DNA of 64,000 bases, taken from positions 1-64,000 of the forward strand of contig JBDHKD010000002.1 of the NCBI GenBank assembly GCA_039586575.1. Reading direction: 5' to 3'. This stretch comes from G020344215 sp039586575. Lineage in GTDB: Bacteria > Gemmatimonadota > Gemmatimonadetes > Palauibacterales > KS3-K002. The notes under the pieces are model-generated. The model ran no database searches. It was not told the origin of the DNA and worked only from the letters and a program-made list of their open reading frames with translations. A program made the position numbers and the translations under genes. The first letter of the stretch is position 1. The number at the start of each line of letters is the position of its first letter. Below, piece after piece: positions 25,531-34,201 of the stretch.

Positions 25531-27153
25531 TCGCGGAAGGTCGACTCGAGGCTCGGTGACCGCGGGCTCGGCGGGGCTCGTAGGCTCGCCGGCGCTCGGG
25601 CGCGCCTCCGGTTCGTGCAGCGTCCACCACTCCCGCGCCTGCTCCACCGTCCACGGGTGGGCCAGCGGTACGCTGGCGAGCGCAGCGCACAGCTCGGCCG
25701 CCGATTGAAAGCGGTCGGCCGGCCGCTTCGCCAGGCACTTCAGCACGATGTCATCGAGTACTGGCGGGATCTCGATCTCGGAGATCTCCGAAGGTTTGGT
25801 CGGCTCGCTCCGCACGTGGTCGAGAATGACCTCTAGAGCCGTAGCACGCTTGAACGGCGGTTGTCCCGTCAGCATCCAGTGGGCCACTCCGCCCAAGTTG
25901 TAGATGTCCGCGCGGCCGTCGATCTTGTCACCGCCCTCGATGGATTCGGGCGCGAAATACGTGGGGGTCCCGAAGATCATCCCGCTCTTGGTGAGCGTAC
26001 CGGGGTCGTCGAGCCCGATCTCCTTCGCCAGGCCGAAGTCCAAGACCTTCGCGAAGTCGTGTATCCCACCTTGCTGGGTCAGATAGATATTGGACGGTTT
26101 GATGTCTCGGTGGATTACCCCGCGAGCGTGCGCCTCGCCCAACGAGCCGCACACCTGCTGGAGCACATAGATGACCCGCTCCGGACACATGGGCCCGAAA
26201 CGCTCCACCAGCGACTGGAGGTCCAGCCCTTCCAGGTACTCCATCGCATAGTAGAACGTGTTGTCCGTGGTGCGACCGTAGTCGTAGATAGTGATCGTGT
26301 TGGGATGGGTGAGGGCGGCGGACAGTCGCACCTCACGCTCGAACCGCGCTACCGCGCTCTCGTCCAGTTCCTTCTCTGCATGGATGACCTTCACGGCGGT
26401 GGGCCGGCACATGAGCGCGTGTTGTGCTGCATAAACTTGCCCCATACCACCGCGGCCCAGCTCTTTCTCTAGAACGTAGCTGCCAAGTCGCCGCGCCTCG
26501 TGCAACGAGCGTCGCATGTTGTAAAGCGCCTTCGTGATCAGGACGGACACGCCGCCCAGAACCGCCAGGTAGAAAGTCCCTTCCAACACCATCCGGCGGA
26601 ACTCCTCCACGCCGCCGTTCTGCACCCAGAATTGGCGGATCTCTGGGACTCCCAGGTAGGCGACGACCATCGCCGCCGGATAGGCGAGCGTGGCTGTCCC
26701 GGCCAGTCCTGCCTGTGAGCCCACGTTCACCGGGATGATGGCAGCGTGGATGAAAAGGGCGAGCGAGATGGCAAAAGCGGGCACTTCGTTCAGGTCGTAG
26801 ACCGCGGCGATGAAGAGCGACACCAACAAGATGATCGATACCGTCACGTAGTCGATGAACAGCACGGCCTGCGTGCCCCACGACCGGAGCAAGAGCACCA
26901 GCGTCGCCAACCCCAGCGTGAGCGGGTAGAGATCGTAGATCTTGGCAACGTGCGGGGTGAAGATCGTTTCAGCGGCCGGGCGAATCTCGACGAAAATCCC
27001 GTAAAAGAGGTAGACGGCAATGCCGATGAGAAAACCGATCCCGAAGGCGAGCCTGCAGCGCTGGAGCAGGAGTTCTCCCAGCTCCTCGTGGAACGAAGTA
27101 GCCGCCCCGAGGGTGGTCGAAACGGATCGCCTGAGCCGTTCCAGGACGTCCAT
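25522..27153 (-). CDS. Serine/threonine protein kinase with N-terminal multi-TM domain
   Basis: A 543-residue protein. The first half (about 30-215) has six predicted TM segments in hairpins. The kinase domain runs from about 225: glycine loop LGRGGMGQVYAAQ, ATP-Lys in TAVKVIHA, catalytic loop HRDIKPSN, DFGLAKE, then GTPTYFAPES (usually GTPxYMAPE), and DIYNLGGVAHWML. All catalytic residues are present. The kinase follows the membrane part, the reverse of PknB-type kinases, so it may sense through the membrane helices. The C-terminus is Pro/Glu-rich. The 3' end overlaps the ceramidase-like gene by 9 bases. Confidence 0.9.
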   Translation of the reverse strand: MDVLERLRRSVSTTLGAATSFHEELGELLLQRCRLAFGIGFLIGIAVYLFYGIFVEIRPAAETIFTPHVAKIYDLYPLTLGLATLVLLLRSWGTQAVLFIDYVTVSIILLVSLFIAAVYDLNEVPAFAISLALFIHAAIIPVNVGSQAGLAGTATLAYPAAMVVAYLGVPEIRQFWVQNGGVEEFRRMVLEGTFYLAVLGGVSVLITKALYNMRRSLHEARRLGSYVLEKELGRGGMGQVYAAQHALMCRPTAVKVIHAEKELDESAVARFEREVRLSAALTHPNTITIYDYGRTTDNTFYYAMEYLEGLDLQSLVERFGPMCPERVIYVLQQVCGSLGEAHARGVIHRDIKPSNIYLTQQGGIHDFAKVLDFGLAKEIGLDDPGTLTKSGMIFGTPTYFAPESIEGGDKIDGRADIYNLGGVAHWMLTGQPPFKRATALEVILDHVRSEPTKPSEISEIEIPPVLDDIVLKCLAKRPADRFQSAAELCAALASVPLAHPWTVEQAREWWTLHEPEARPSAGEPTSPAEPAVTEPRVDLPRSP

Positions 27154-27362
27154 GCCCCTGTCGGGTTGGAGTCACCGCAGCAAGAATTGCACGTTAGCTC
27201 GGGTTCTCTATTAACAATCTCTGCTTTCGGCTAGGCGGTCGCAACCTCGAAACCGGCCCGCGCTCATCTTCGTACGTGGTTATGTAATCTGGACTAACCG
27301 GGCTGCGATTGGCACCGCTCACCATCAGACGACATCCCCGTCCGAGCGAAGGAGAGGCGACG

Positions 27363-27917
27363 ATGAAGCGTTTGTTGTTACCCGCCCTGCTACTAGCCTT
27401 AGCGACACCCGGGCTGGCGCAGGAGCGGACGCTGATCGGTAGTGGAATTGAATCGGGCGGCTTCGGTGCCGTCACGGTCAAGTTCAGCGAGTTCGCGGAC
27501 GATTTCGCCGTGTTCGCCGGTGCCCGCGGCGGCTGGATCATCAATCACAGTTTCGTTCTCGGCGCCGGCGGCTACGGGCTCACCAACGACATCGACATGG
27601 GTCTGACCGGGACCCGGGACGTCGAGTTCGGCTATGGCGGCCTGGAGCTCGAGTACATCCATAACTGGAATAAGCTGGCCCACTTCACCGTCTACCTGCT
27701 GATCGGTGGGGGTGGGCTGAGCGGCCCGGCGGTGACAGAGGAGGCGGTGTTCGTACTCGAGCCGGCGCTGAACGGCGAGCTTAACGTCACGGACTACTTC
27801 CGGCTGCACGCGGGGGCGGGCTACCGCTTCGTGACCGGGGTCGACACGCCGGGCCTGGAAGGCTCGGACTTGAGCGCTGTCTGCGGCCAGATAACATTGA
27901 AGTTCGGCGCGTTCTAG
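27363..27917 (+). CDS. Small outer-membrane beta-barrel protein
   Basis: A 184-residue protein with signal MKRLLLPALLLALATPGLAQ. It then shows repeated strands: SGGFGAVTVKFSEFADDFAV, GARGGWIINHSFVLGAGGYGL, GYGGLELEYIHNW, FRLHAGAGYRFVTGV and the ending ITLKFGAF with a terminal Phe, as expected for a BAM substrate. Function unknown. The ATG has GGAGAGGCG upstream. The DNA ligase gene follows by 26 bases. Confidence 0.7.
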   Translation: MKRLLLPALLLALATPGLAQERTLIGSGIESGGFGAVTVKFSEFADDFAVFAGARGGWIINHSFVLGAGGYGLTNDIDMGLTGTRDVEFGYGGLELEYIHNWNKLAHFTVYLLIGGGGLSGPAVTEEAVFVLEPALNGELNVTDYFRLHAGAGYRFVTGVDTPGLEGSDLSAVCGQITLKFGAF

Positions 27918-27943
27918 ACACTCCCAGCCGTAGGGAGCCGCGT

Positions 27944-29491
27944 TTGCGACTCTGGGACATCGTGGAAACCTCGCGGCGTGTGGCTGAGACCAGCGCGCGC
28001 CGCGAGAAGATCGCCAACCTGGCGGCGCTGCTCGGAAGGTTGCGGCCTGACGAAGTCGGCGTCGCCGTCGCGTTCCTGGCCGGCGAGCCGCGTCAGGGCC
28101 GGCTGGGTATCGGTCCCGCGAAGCTCCAGGCCGCCCGGCCGGATTCCGCCTCTGCAGAGCCCCGGCTCGAGCTCATGGAGACCGACGCGGCGCTCGAGCG
28201 CATAGCCTCGCTATCCGGGTCGGGATCGACGGCGCAACGCGCCCGCTGGCTGCACGAACTGCTCACCCGCGCCACCCGCGAAGAGCAAGACTTTATCAAC
28301 CGACTCGTACTCGGCGAGCTGCGTCAGGGTGCCCTCGAGGGTGTCATGGTCGAGGCGATCGCCAAGGCGGCTCGTGTCCCGGCAGCGCTTGTCCGCCGTG
28401 CCCTCATGTTCTCGGGCAACCTCCCCGAGGTGGCCGATGCCGCTCTGACCGGCGGCGCGGAAGAGCTGGCCGGGTTCTCCATCCAGCTCTTCCGCCCTGT
28501 GCAGCCGATGCTGGCGGCGACCGCCGAAGACGTCGGTGAAGCATTCGGCCGCCTGGAGACCGCCGGCCTCGAGTACAAGCTGGATGGCGCGCGAGTTCAG
28601 GTGCACCGCGCCGGCGACGAAATACGCGTCTACACGCGCCGGCTGAACGATGTCACCGCGGCGGCGCCCGAGTTGGTGGAAGCCGTTCGCGCGCTACCGG
28701 TGAACGAGATCATCCTCGATGGCGAGACGCTGGCATTGCGCTCCGACGGAAAGCCCCAGCCGTTCCAGGTGACGATGAGCCGCTTCGGGCGCAAGCTGGA
28801 CGTTGAGCGGATGCGCCGCGAGCTGCCCTTGTCCGCCTACTACTTCGATCTTCTCTATCTGGATGGCCAGAGCCTGGCCGACCGTCCGGCGGGCGAGCGG
28901 CTCGAATCACTGAGAGAACTACTGCCGGAAACGCTGTCAGTCAGACGCACAATTACCGGAGATCCGGCTGAGGCGCAGAGATTTCTGCGCGCCGCGCTCG
29001 CCGCCGGGCACGAAGGCATCATGGCCAAAGCGCTGGATGCGCCCTACGAGGCCGGTCGGCGCGGTCAGAGTTGGCTCAAGGTGAAGCCCGCTCACACCCT
29101 CGATCTGGTCGTGCTGGCGGCGGAGTGGGGCTCGGGTCGGCGGCGCGGCTGGCTGAGCAACCTGCACCTTGGAGCCCGCGACCCGAAGACCGGCGGCTTC
29201 GTCATGCTCGGCAAGACCTTCAAAGGATTGCGAGACCGAGATCTCGAGTGGCAGACTAAGCGTCTGCAGGAGCTAGAGATTAGCCGGGACGCCTACACGG
29301 TCTATGTACGCCCTGAGGTTGTCGTAGAGATCGCGTTCAATGAGGTGCAGGGAAGCCCGAGGTATCCGGCGGGGCTGGCCCTCCGCTTCGCGCGGGTCAA
29401 ACGTTATCGACCCGACAAGCGTCCCGAAGACGCCGACACCATTGACACCGTGAGAGCGATCTATGCGGCTCAGAATGGAGAGCTTGGGTAG
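27944..29491 (+). CDS. ATP-dependent DNA ligase (LigB-type)
   Basis: A 515-residue nick-sealing enzyme. An N-terminal DNA-binding helical domain (about 1-185) precedes the adenylation domain. The nucleophile Lys sits in EYKLDGARVQVHR (about 205-217); further nucleotidyltransferase motifs are EIILDGETLAL, YYFDLLYLDG, EGIMAKALD and SWLKVKPAHTLDLVV. The C-terminal OB domain has GGFVMLGKTFKGL and PEVVVEIAFNEVQ. The start codon is TTG with GTAGGGAGCC upstream. ATP ligases of this size act in repair or backup joining; the replicative NAD ligase is probably elsewhere. A decayed second copy of the tail lies 870 bases downstream. Confidence 0.93.
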   Translation: MRLWDIVETSRRVAETSARREKIANLAALLGRLRPDEVGVAVAFLAGEPRQGRLGIGPAKLQAARPDSASAEPRLELMETDAALERIASLSGSGSTAQRARWLHELLTRATREEQDFINRLVLGELRQGALEGVMVEAIAKAARVPAALVRRALMFSGNLPEVADAALTGGAEELAGFSIQLFRPVQPMLAATAEDVGEAFGRLETAGLEYKLDGARVQVHRAGDEIRVYTRRLNDVTAAAPELVEAVRALPVNEIILDGETLALRSDGKPQPFQVTMSRFGRKLDVERMRRELPLSAYYFDLLYLDGQSLADRPAGERLESLRELLPETLSVRRTITGDPAEAQRFLRAALAAGHEGIMAKALDAPYEAGRRGQSWLKVKPAHTLDLVVLAAEWGSGRRRGWLSNLHLGARDPKTGGFVMLGKTFKGLRDRDLEWQTKRLQELEISRDAYTVYVRPEVVVEIAFNEVQGSPRYPAGLALRFARVKRYRPDKRPEDADTIDTVRAIYAAQNGELG

Positions 29492-29521
29492 GAGCCGACC
29501 CCGGCAACACGAGGCCGTCAA

Positions 29522-30313
29522 ATGACTCTGCAAGCGTTGATCGTCGCAGCGGCCCTCCTGCTCGTTCTCGTCGCAGCGGTTGTCGTCTTCATCGGCTGGG
29601 CGGTACGCTGGGGCGCGACCCCTGAGGAGTGCTCGATGCGCATGCCAGGCGACGGATACTTCACGGGTGTTTCCCCGGCGTACGTGGCGATGACCCGCGC
29701 CATATCTATTGCGGCCCCAACCGAGACCGTCTGGCCGTGGTTGGCTCAGCTGGGCCGTGGCGCCGGCTGGTACAGCATCGACCGCTTGGACAACGGCGGC
29801 AAAATGTCGGCGCGACACATCCTCTCCTGGGTCCCGCCGCCTCGCGAAGGCGATGCGACGCCCATCGGATATTTGCGTCATATTATGCCCGGGCGCGAGC
29901 TCACCTGGTGGTTGCCCGGCACGCGCTCTCTCGGCAGCACGGCGCGCTTGGCCGTCGACATCCGCCTGAGTCCCGAGAACGACGGGTCGCGCCTGGTGAT
30001 CCGGATGTCCGGAGATGCCGCGGGGGGCATGCCGCGCATGGTGATCTGGGTCTTCAGGTTCATCGACAGCATCATGGCCATCCGCCAGCTCCTCGGCATC
30101 AAGGAGCGCGTCGAGCAGCACGCGGCGCGCACCTCCGATCCCGAGCACCCGGAGAGCGGGTCGCGCGACCAGTACCAGCTCTACGAAGTGGTTTATGCTT
30201 CGGGCGAAAGGGCGGGGACCCCGGGAAAGGAGCACGCCGAGCAGTGGCATCGCGCGGCTGTGACAGCCGGGCTTGTAACCGTCGACGGCGAGGAGAGGAA
30301 CAACAAGGGCTGA
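29522..30313 (+). CDS. SRPBCC-fold protein with N-terminal TM segment
   Basis: A 263-residue protein. Residues about 4-28 are one TM helix. A START/SRPBCC-like domain follows: MTRAISIAAPTETVWPWLAQLGRGAGWYSIDRLDNGG is the usual opening, with a hydrophobic-ligand cavity fold, then LSPENDGSRLVIRMSGDAAGG and a C-terminal helix. It may bind or carry a lipid-like ligand at the membrane. It sits between the DNA ligase and a decayed ligase tail, so it may have been inserted between former neighbours. Confidence 0.7.
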   Translation: MTLQALIVAAALLLVLVAAVVVFIGWAVRWGATPEECSMRMPGDGYFTGVSPAYVAMTRAISIAAPTETVWPWLAQLGRGAGWYSIDRLDNGGKMSARHILSWVPPPREGDATPIGYLRHIMPGRELTWWLPGTRSLGSTARLAVDIRLSPENDGSRLVIRMSGDAAGGMPRMVIWVFRFIDSIMAIRQLLGIKERVEQHAARTSDPEHPESGSRDQYQLYEVVYASGERAGTPGKEHAEQWHRAAVTAGLVTVDGEERNNKG

Positions 30314-30365
30314 TCAGCCCGAGTGACGTGGGGGGCTTTTATGGTGTCACGGGCACCGCTACCCT

Positions 30366-30642
30366 TTGAAGACGTTCAAAGGGCTGACGGACCAAACGCT
30401 CGAATGGCAAACGGGGAAGCTTCAGGAGCTGGAGACCGGCCGCGATCGATACACCGTTTATCTGCGCCCCGAGCTTGTAGTGGAAATCGCCTTCAATGAT
30501 ATTCAGGCCAGCCCCAAGTATCCGGGCGGCTTGGCGCTGCGCTTTGCCCGGCTCAAGCGCTAGCGGCCGGACAGGCGCCCCGAACATGCCGACACTATCG
30601 AGACGGTTCGGGCGATTCACGAGGGTCGGCGCGGCCACAGCT
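30366..30642 (+). pseudogene. Decayed ATP-dependent DNA ligase C-terminus
   Basis: The frame encodes KTFKGLTDQTLEWQTGKLQ, RPELVVEIAFNDIQASPKYP and GLALRFARLKR, then a TAG where the intact ligase has Tyr (KRY), then RPDRRPEHADTIETVRAIH up to TGA at 30642. This matches about the last 90 residues of the intact ligase at 27944-29491, with roughly 70% identity by eye. A trace (GGF) precedes it near 30331. The rest of the gene is missing. It is too diverged to be a fresh duplication; a second ligase was probably lost here. Confidence 0.8.
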
Positions 30643-30668
30643 GAGGCCGACCTCGCATTCTCAGCCGA

Positions 30669-31775
30669 ATGACGACGCTCTTCCCCACGGTCTACGCCGA
30701 GAAGAACCGCTCCACGTTCTTCGACGTGGCGGGAACCCTCATCACGGTCAGCTATGATCTGATCGAACGGAAGCGCTGGTTCTTGTTTCCCAGCCCGGCG
30801 CTGGCTCGCGTCCTGATCAATATCGGCGACGGTGAGTCGCTGATGTCCCACGAATACTCGGTGCCCAGGAACCGCCGGGTCGGTCCGGAGATCGCCGGCG
30901 TCGAACGAGGCCTGTACAGGCTCCTGGATGATGCCGTCTGCACGACGATGCAGATCAAAGCACTCGAGGCCGCGGAAAGGGAAGTGCAGGCCCTGGAAGC
31001 CGAGCACCTGTTCGAAGGTGGAAGTGGAAGTGGCTCCCGCGAGCAGCCCGCCGACGCCGCAGCTGCGCGACGGGCGTGGGAGCAGAGACTGCTGGAAGAG
31101 TTGATCGACCGATTGATTACGGCGTTGCGCCACGTCACCAACGTGACATCACTCACCCCCGAGGGGCTCGAAGCCCATCAACGCGACCGTTCCCAGGCGC
31201 TGGAGCGCGTCGTTCAATCGACGACTCTCGCCTCGGTCCTCGAGGCGCAGGGCGTGCTGAGTGCGGTGGAGACGTTTCTGGCCCACGAGGTCGAGACGAC
31301 GACCGATGTGAATGTGCTCAGGGATAGGACGCTGGACTATCTGGAGCGGCTGCACGAGAGGAGCGGTCGCGGGGCACCGGCGCTCAGTTACCCGCAAGCG
31401 CACATTATCACCAACGAGTTCGTGCCTGCCTTCGTGGAGATGAAGAAGGAATACGATGCGGCCAGCTCTGTCCCTTCCAACATCGTCGAGCATGCCTTCG
31501 GCAGCTTCTTCGGTGGAGGCATAGCCGGTTGGCTGACGCTCTCGCTATTCGGGGAAGCCGTGATCAGAGGCCTGACCGGGATGTATGTGGATATACCCGG
31601 TTGGTATATCGGCGCCGCGGTGGCTTTCGTTTGGCCTTACCTCAAGGCGAGCCTCGGGATGACCAGGCGCGAAAGGCAATACGAGAAGCGACGTCAGAAG
31701 CTCTTGCGGAGACTCGGCAAGCGGCTCGAGCTCGTCTGGCCGGAAAGCGGCTCGCGGTCTGTGCCCCCCTCCTAG
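30669..31775 (+). CDS. Unrecognised protein with coiled-coil region and C-terminal membrane segment
   Basis: A 368-residue protein with no recognised family. Residues 1-80 hold mixed strands with NRSTFFDVAGTLITVSYDL. A helical, Glu/Ala-rich region (about 85-225) includes IKALEAAEREVQALEAEHLFEGG and a Gly/Ser linker. A hydrophobic C-terminal part (about 275-325) has FGSFFGGGIAGWLTLSLFGEAV and YIGAAVAFVWPYL, two probable TM segments, then a very basic tail (RRERQYEKRRQKLLRRLGKR). It sits next to ligase relics and a GIY-YIG gene. The 3' ends overlap by 4 bases with that gene. Confidence 0.6.
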   Translation: MTTLFPTVYAEKNRSTFFDVAGTLITVSYDLIERKRWFLFPSPALARVLINIGDGESLMSHEYSVPRNRRVGPEIAGVERGLYRLLDDAVCTTMQIKALEAAEREVQALEAEHLFEGGSGSGSREQPADAAAARRAWEQRLLEELIDRLITALRHVTNVTSLTPEGLEAHQRDRSQALERVVQSTTLASVLEAQGVLSAVETFLAHEVETTTDVNVLRDRTLDYLERLHERSGRGAPALSYPQAHIITNEFVPAFVEMKKEYDAASSVPSNIVEHAFGSFFGGGIAGWLTLSLFGEAVIRGLTGMYVDIPGWYIGAAVAFVWPYLKASLGMTRRERQYEKRRQKLLRRLGKRLELVWPESGSRSVPPS

Positions 31776-32065
31776 GGCATCACGGCGCGCGAGCGGATGT
31801 AGGCCTCGAGCTCGCGCGCCGGCCTGAACCACTCGCCACGCACATGGGCATCCTTGAACGTGTTGTGCAGCTCGCGCACGAGAGCCTTCGAGTTCCGCGC
31901 CCCGATCACCCCGAGTAGCTTCAATTCGGCTGGGTTGCCGGACTGCAGCTCTTGCAGCTGTGTCTCGAGCCGCCGCCTGCGGGCGATGCCGATCTTGATC
32001 TCGCCGCCGCGCATGTCGCGAACGAAGTAGGCGTATCTCATCAGATCATAATACCTCTGGAACAA
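31772..32065 (-). CDS. GIY-YIG (T5orf172/Mug113-type) domain protein
   Basis: A 97-residue protein. The GIY-YIG elements appear as YAYFVRDMRGG and IKIGIARRR, followed by LETQLQELQSGNPAELKLLGV and LHNTFKDAHVRGEWFRPARELEAYI. The last part, with G-E-W-F, is typical of the T5orf172/Mug113 subfamily. Such domains may act as nucleases in phage or DNA-processing proteins, but many small chromosomal copies have no known role. The start may be 32065 or 32041 (MRYAYF). Confidence 0.75.
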   Translation of the reverse strand: MFQRYYDLMRYAYFVRDMRGGEIKIGIARRRRLETQLQELQSGNPAELKLLGVIGARNSKALVRELHNTFKDAHVRGEWFRPARELEAYIRSRAVMP

Positions 32066-32279
32066 CCTGCAGAGCGAGTCCGGAGCCTGTGGGATCGAGA
32101 ATCTAGCTCATGGAGAAGGTGGCGGAAACGACGACGCACGTAGCGTGGCACTCCTACACAATGTAGGTGCCACCCCGGTGGCAATCAGCGGGCGGTGGCG
32201 ACAGAGCGAATTCGCTTGCGCTCGCATTCCCGCGGCCTTTACTTGAAAGGTAGCAGGAGTCCCGGCCCAGGAGATTGCC

Positions 32280-32744
32280 ATGTCCATCGAGGTCACGAGT
32301 AGCGCCTTCGAAGACGGCGGCTTCATCCCGCCCCGCCACACCTGTCAGGGAGAGGACGTCTCACCGCCGCTCCACTGGAAGCACGTTCCCGCCGAGGCTC
32401 GGAGCCTGGCGCTCGTCTGCGATGACCCGGATGCGCCCGTCGGAACGTGGGTCCACTGGGTGCTCTACGACGTTCCGCCTGCCTTCTCGGAGCTGCCCGA
32501 AGGGATTCCGCCCACGGAGATCACACCCGACGGCGCCAAGCAGGGGCTCAACGATTTCCGGCGCCTCGGCTACGGCGGTCCCTGCCCACCGCCCGGTGCG
32601 GCGCACCGCTACTTCTTCAAGCTGTACGCGCTGGACATCGAGCCGGGGCTGCCCGCCGGAGCGACGAAGGCCGACTTGCTGCGGGCGATGGAAGGGCACG
32701 TGTTGGCGGAGGGCCAGCTCGTCGGCCTGTACCAGAGGGGCTAG
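32280..32744 (+). CDS. YbhB/YbcL-family (PEBP-like) protein
   Basis: A 154-residue protein of the phosphatidylethanolamine-binding / Raf-kinase-inhibitor-like family. The start SIEVTSSAFEDGGFIPPRHTCQGEDVSPPLHW, the ligand-site CDDPDAPVGTWVHWVLYDVPP and YGGPCPPPGAAHRYFFKLYALD are the characteristic blocks. Length is typical. Physiological role in bacteria is poorly defined. ATG at 32280 with CAGGAG upstream. The 3' end overlaps the convergent DinB gene by 4 bases. Confidence 0.92.
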   Translation: MSIEVTSSAFEDGGFIPPRHTCQGEDVSPPLHWKHVPAEARSLALVCDDPDAPVGTWVHWVLYDVPPAFSELPEGIPPTEITPDGAKQGLNDFRRLGYGGPCPPPGAAHRYFFKLYALDIEPGLPAGATKADLLRAMEGHVLAEGQLVGLYQRG

Positions 32745-33271
32745 CCGGGCACCCTGAGGATCGGCAGGTAGGCGCCCCAAGGGCCGACCTCCTCGCTGTA
32801 CCCCTTGGCCATCACGCGAGCGATCTGGGCGATGTGTCCCAGATCGTGCACCGTCCAGGTCGCCAGTAGCTGCCGCAGCGTAACTCTTCCGAGCTCGGGG
32901 TGCGTGCTGGTCAACTCGAGCTGAGCCGGCTGGATGTTCAGTTCCTCGAGCGTCTGTAAGTTGCCGACACGCAGCGACTCGAACCTGTCCAGCAGTTCGG
33001 CCAGCGTCTTGCCGCGACTCTTCTCGAACTGAGCAAAGCGGTCGAACGGGGTGAAGGTCTGCGATTCGCCCTGCTCGAGAATGATGCGGACACGCGTGAT
33101 CCAGTCGGTTTCTTCGCCGTGGATCAGGTGTCCGACGATGTCGAACGGACACCAGGTATCCGGTCCGGCGTTGCTCGTGATCCACGCTTCCGACAGCCCG
33201 CCCAGCCAGGAGCGCAGCGTCGCTGGTGTCCCTCTCAGGATCTCGATCGTCCGACTTAGTTCAAACTCCAT
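32741..33271 (-). CDS. DinB-family protein
   Basis: A 176-residue four-helix metal-binding protein of the DinB/YfiT superfamily. The first metal His is in PFDIVGHLIHGEETDW (about 42-57), the other two in LATWTVHDLGHIAQIARVM (H-D-L-G-H-x-x-Q, about 136-154). The C-terminal GPWGAYLPILRVPG ends the fold. Members are thiol-dependent S-transferases or metal hydrolases; the substrate is not predictable. GAGGTGACCCACA is an upstream RBS. Confidence 0.88.
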   Translation of the reverse strand: MEFELSRTIEILRGTPATLRSWLGGLSEAWITSNAGPDTWCPFDIVGHLIHGEETDWITRVRIILEQGESQTFTPFDRFAQFEKSRGKTLAELLDRFESLRVGNLQTLEELNIQPAQLELTSTHPELGRVTLRQLLATWTVHDLGHIAQIARVMAKGYSEEVGPWGAYLPILRVPG

Positions 33272-33583
33272 TGTGGGTCACCTCCAAGATGAACTCAGCG
33301 ATCCCAGCCAAGGGAACTGGCTTGCTTTGGCCGGCGTTTCTAGGACAAGCGGGCGGACGGCAACCTGCAACCTTGTAATGCTTCGAAGCATCCAAGTAGA
33401 TGAAGGGGCGGCCGAAACAAGCTACCGAGCCGCTCCGTAAGGTAGAAGTAGGGACCACTTAACGAAAACCAGGGTACAGGAGTCGTACCTATAGAGTAAC
33501 GAGATAGAAGAGTTTCCTCCCTGTCCAGGTGGCACTGGACAGCAATCCTTCAAGAAACCCTACCAATAACTCCGCAACGCGAT
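33272..33583 (+). ncRNA. Gene-free region, candidate small RNA
   Basis: This 312-base stretch has no convincing gene and is clearly more AT-rich than its surroundings. On the + strand it holds the palindrome ATGCTTCGAAGCAT (33379-33392) and an 8-bp perfect hairpin (CTGTCCAG, 33521-33528 with 33535-33542), and ends at the strong terminator at 33584. No gene on the + strand precedes the terminator closely, so a short non-coding transcript is plausible. The 5' end is unknown. Confidence 0.35.
33379..33392. repeat. Perfect 14-bp palindrome
   Basis: ATGCTTCGAAGCAT reads identically on both strands. In an otherwise gene-free, AT-richer region it could be a protein-binding site or the tip of an RNA hairpin. 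Confidence 0.5.
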
Positions 33584-33609
33584 GGGGCCGGTGAAAGCCG
33601 GCCCCTTTT
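33584..33609 (+). terminator. Strong intrinsic terminator
   Basis: GGGGCCGG (33584-33591) pairs with CCGGCCCC (33598-33605) across TGAAAG and is followed by TTTT. The DinB gene upstream runs the other way, and the S4 protein gene downstream converges on it. It could end a small RNA on the + strand, or serve the S4 gene. Confidence 0.75.
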
Positions 33610-33629
33610 GCATGCGCGCTGGGCGCGGC

Positions 33630-34034
33630 TCAGTCCTTCGGCCCGCGCTTCAGTCGTCGCAGCAACCGCCGCTCCTTCTTGCTCGGCTTACCACCTTCCC
33701 GGAACTCGAAAGTCGGGGCAGCCCGGCGCTGAGCCTTGAGCTGCTCGCGGGCCTGCACGCTCTCCGCCGTCTCCTCGTAGAGCGTGGCGGCCTCGGCGGC
33801 CGGCCCCCTTAGCTCCGAGAGTCGCCGGACGATGAGCTGGTACTCGTGCGGGCCCTTGCGAACTCGCACCCTGTCGCCGACGTGCAGGTGAGAGGCACGC
33901 TTCGCACGCCGGCCGTTCACCTGTACCTTGCCGCCGCTGATGGCCCGCCCCGCCAGCGAGCGCGTCTTGAAGAAACGCGCCGCCCACAGCCACTTATCCA
34001 GCCGTACGGTCTCGGAACCACTCGATTCGCTCAT
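33630..34034 (-). CDS. S4-domain RNA-binding protein (Hsp15/HslR-like)
   Basis: A 134-residue protein. The S4 domain occupies the first 60 residues: VRLDKWLWAARFFKTRSLAG, AISGGKVQVNGRRAKRASHL and GDRVRV. This order matches Hsp15, which binds nascent-chain 50S subunits released after heat stress. The C-terminal half is basic and helical with a Lys/Arg tail (KKERRLLRRLKRG). Monocistronic. Confidence 0.88.
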   Translation of the reverse strand: MSESSGSETVRLDKWLWAARFFKTRSLAGRAISGGKVQVNGRRAKRASHLHVGDRVRVRKGPHEYQLIVRRLSELRGPAAEAATLYEETAESVQAREQLKAQRRAAPTFEFREGGKPSKKERRLLRRLKRGPKD

Positions 34035-34201
34035 CCCCCCTCATGGTCGTCAGGACGCCGGCCTGACGCAATGGCGGGAGGGCCGCCTCGGTGTCCCCCC
34101 TTCCACATCACCCCGCTGTCTTTCATCTTTGGAAGTTTTTACCAGTACAAGAGTGGCGCGTTTCAGCACTTCGCGCCGGACAATTGAACGGAGAATCAGC
34201 G

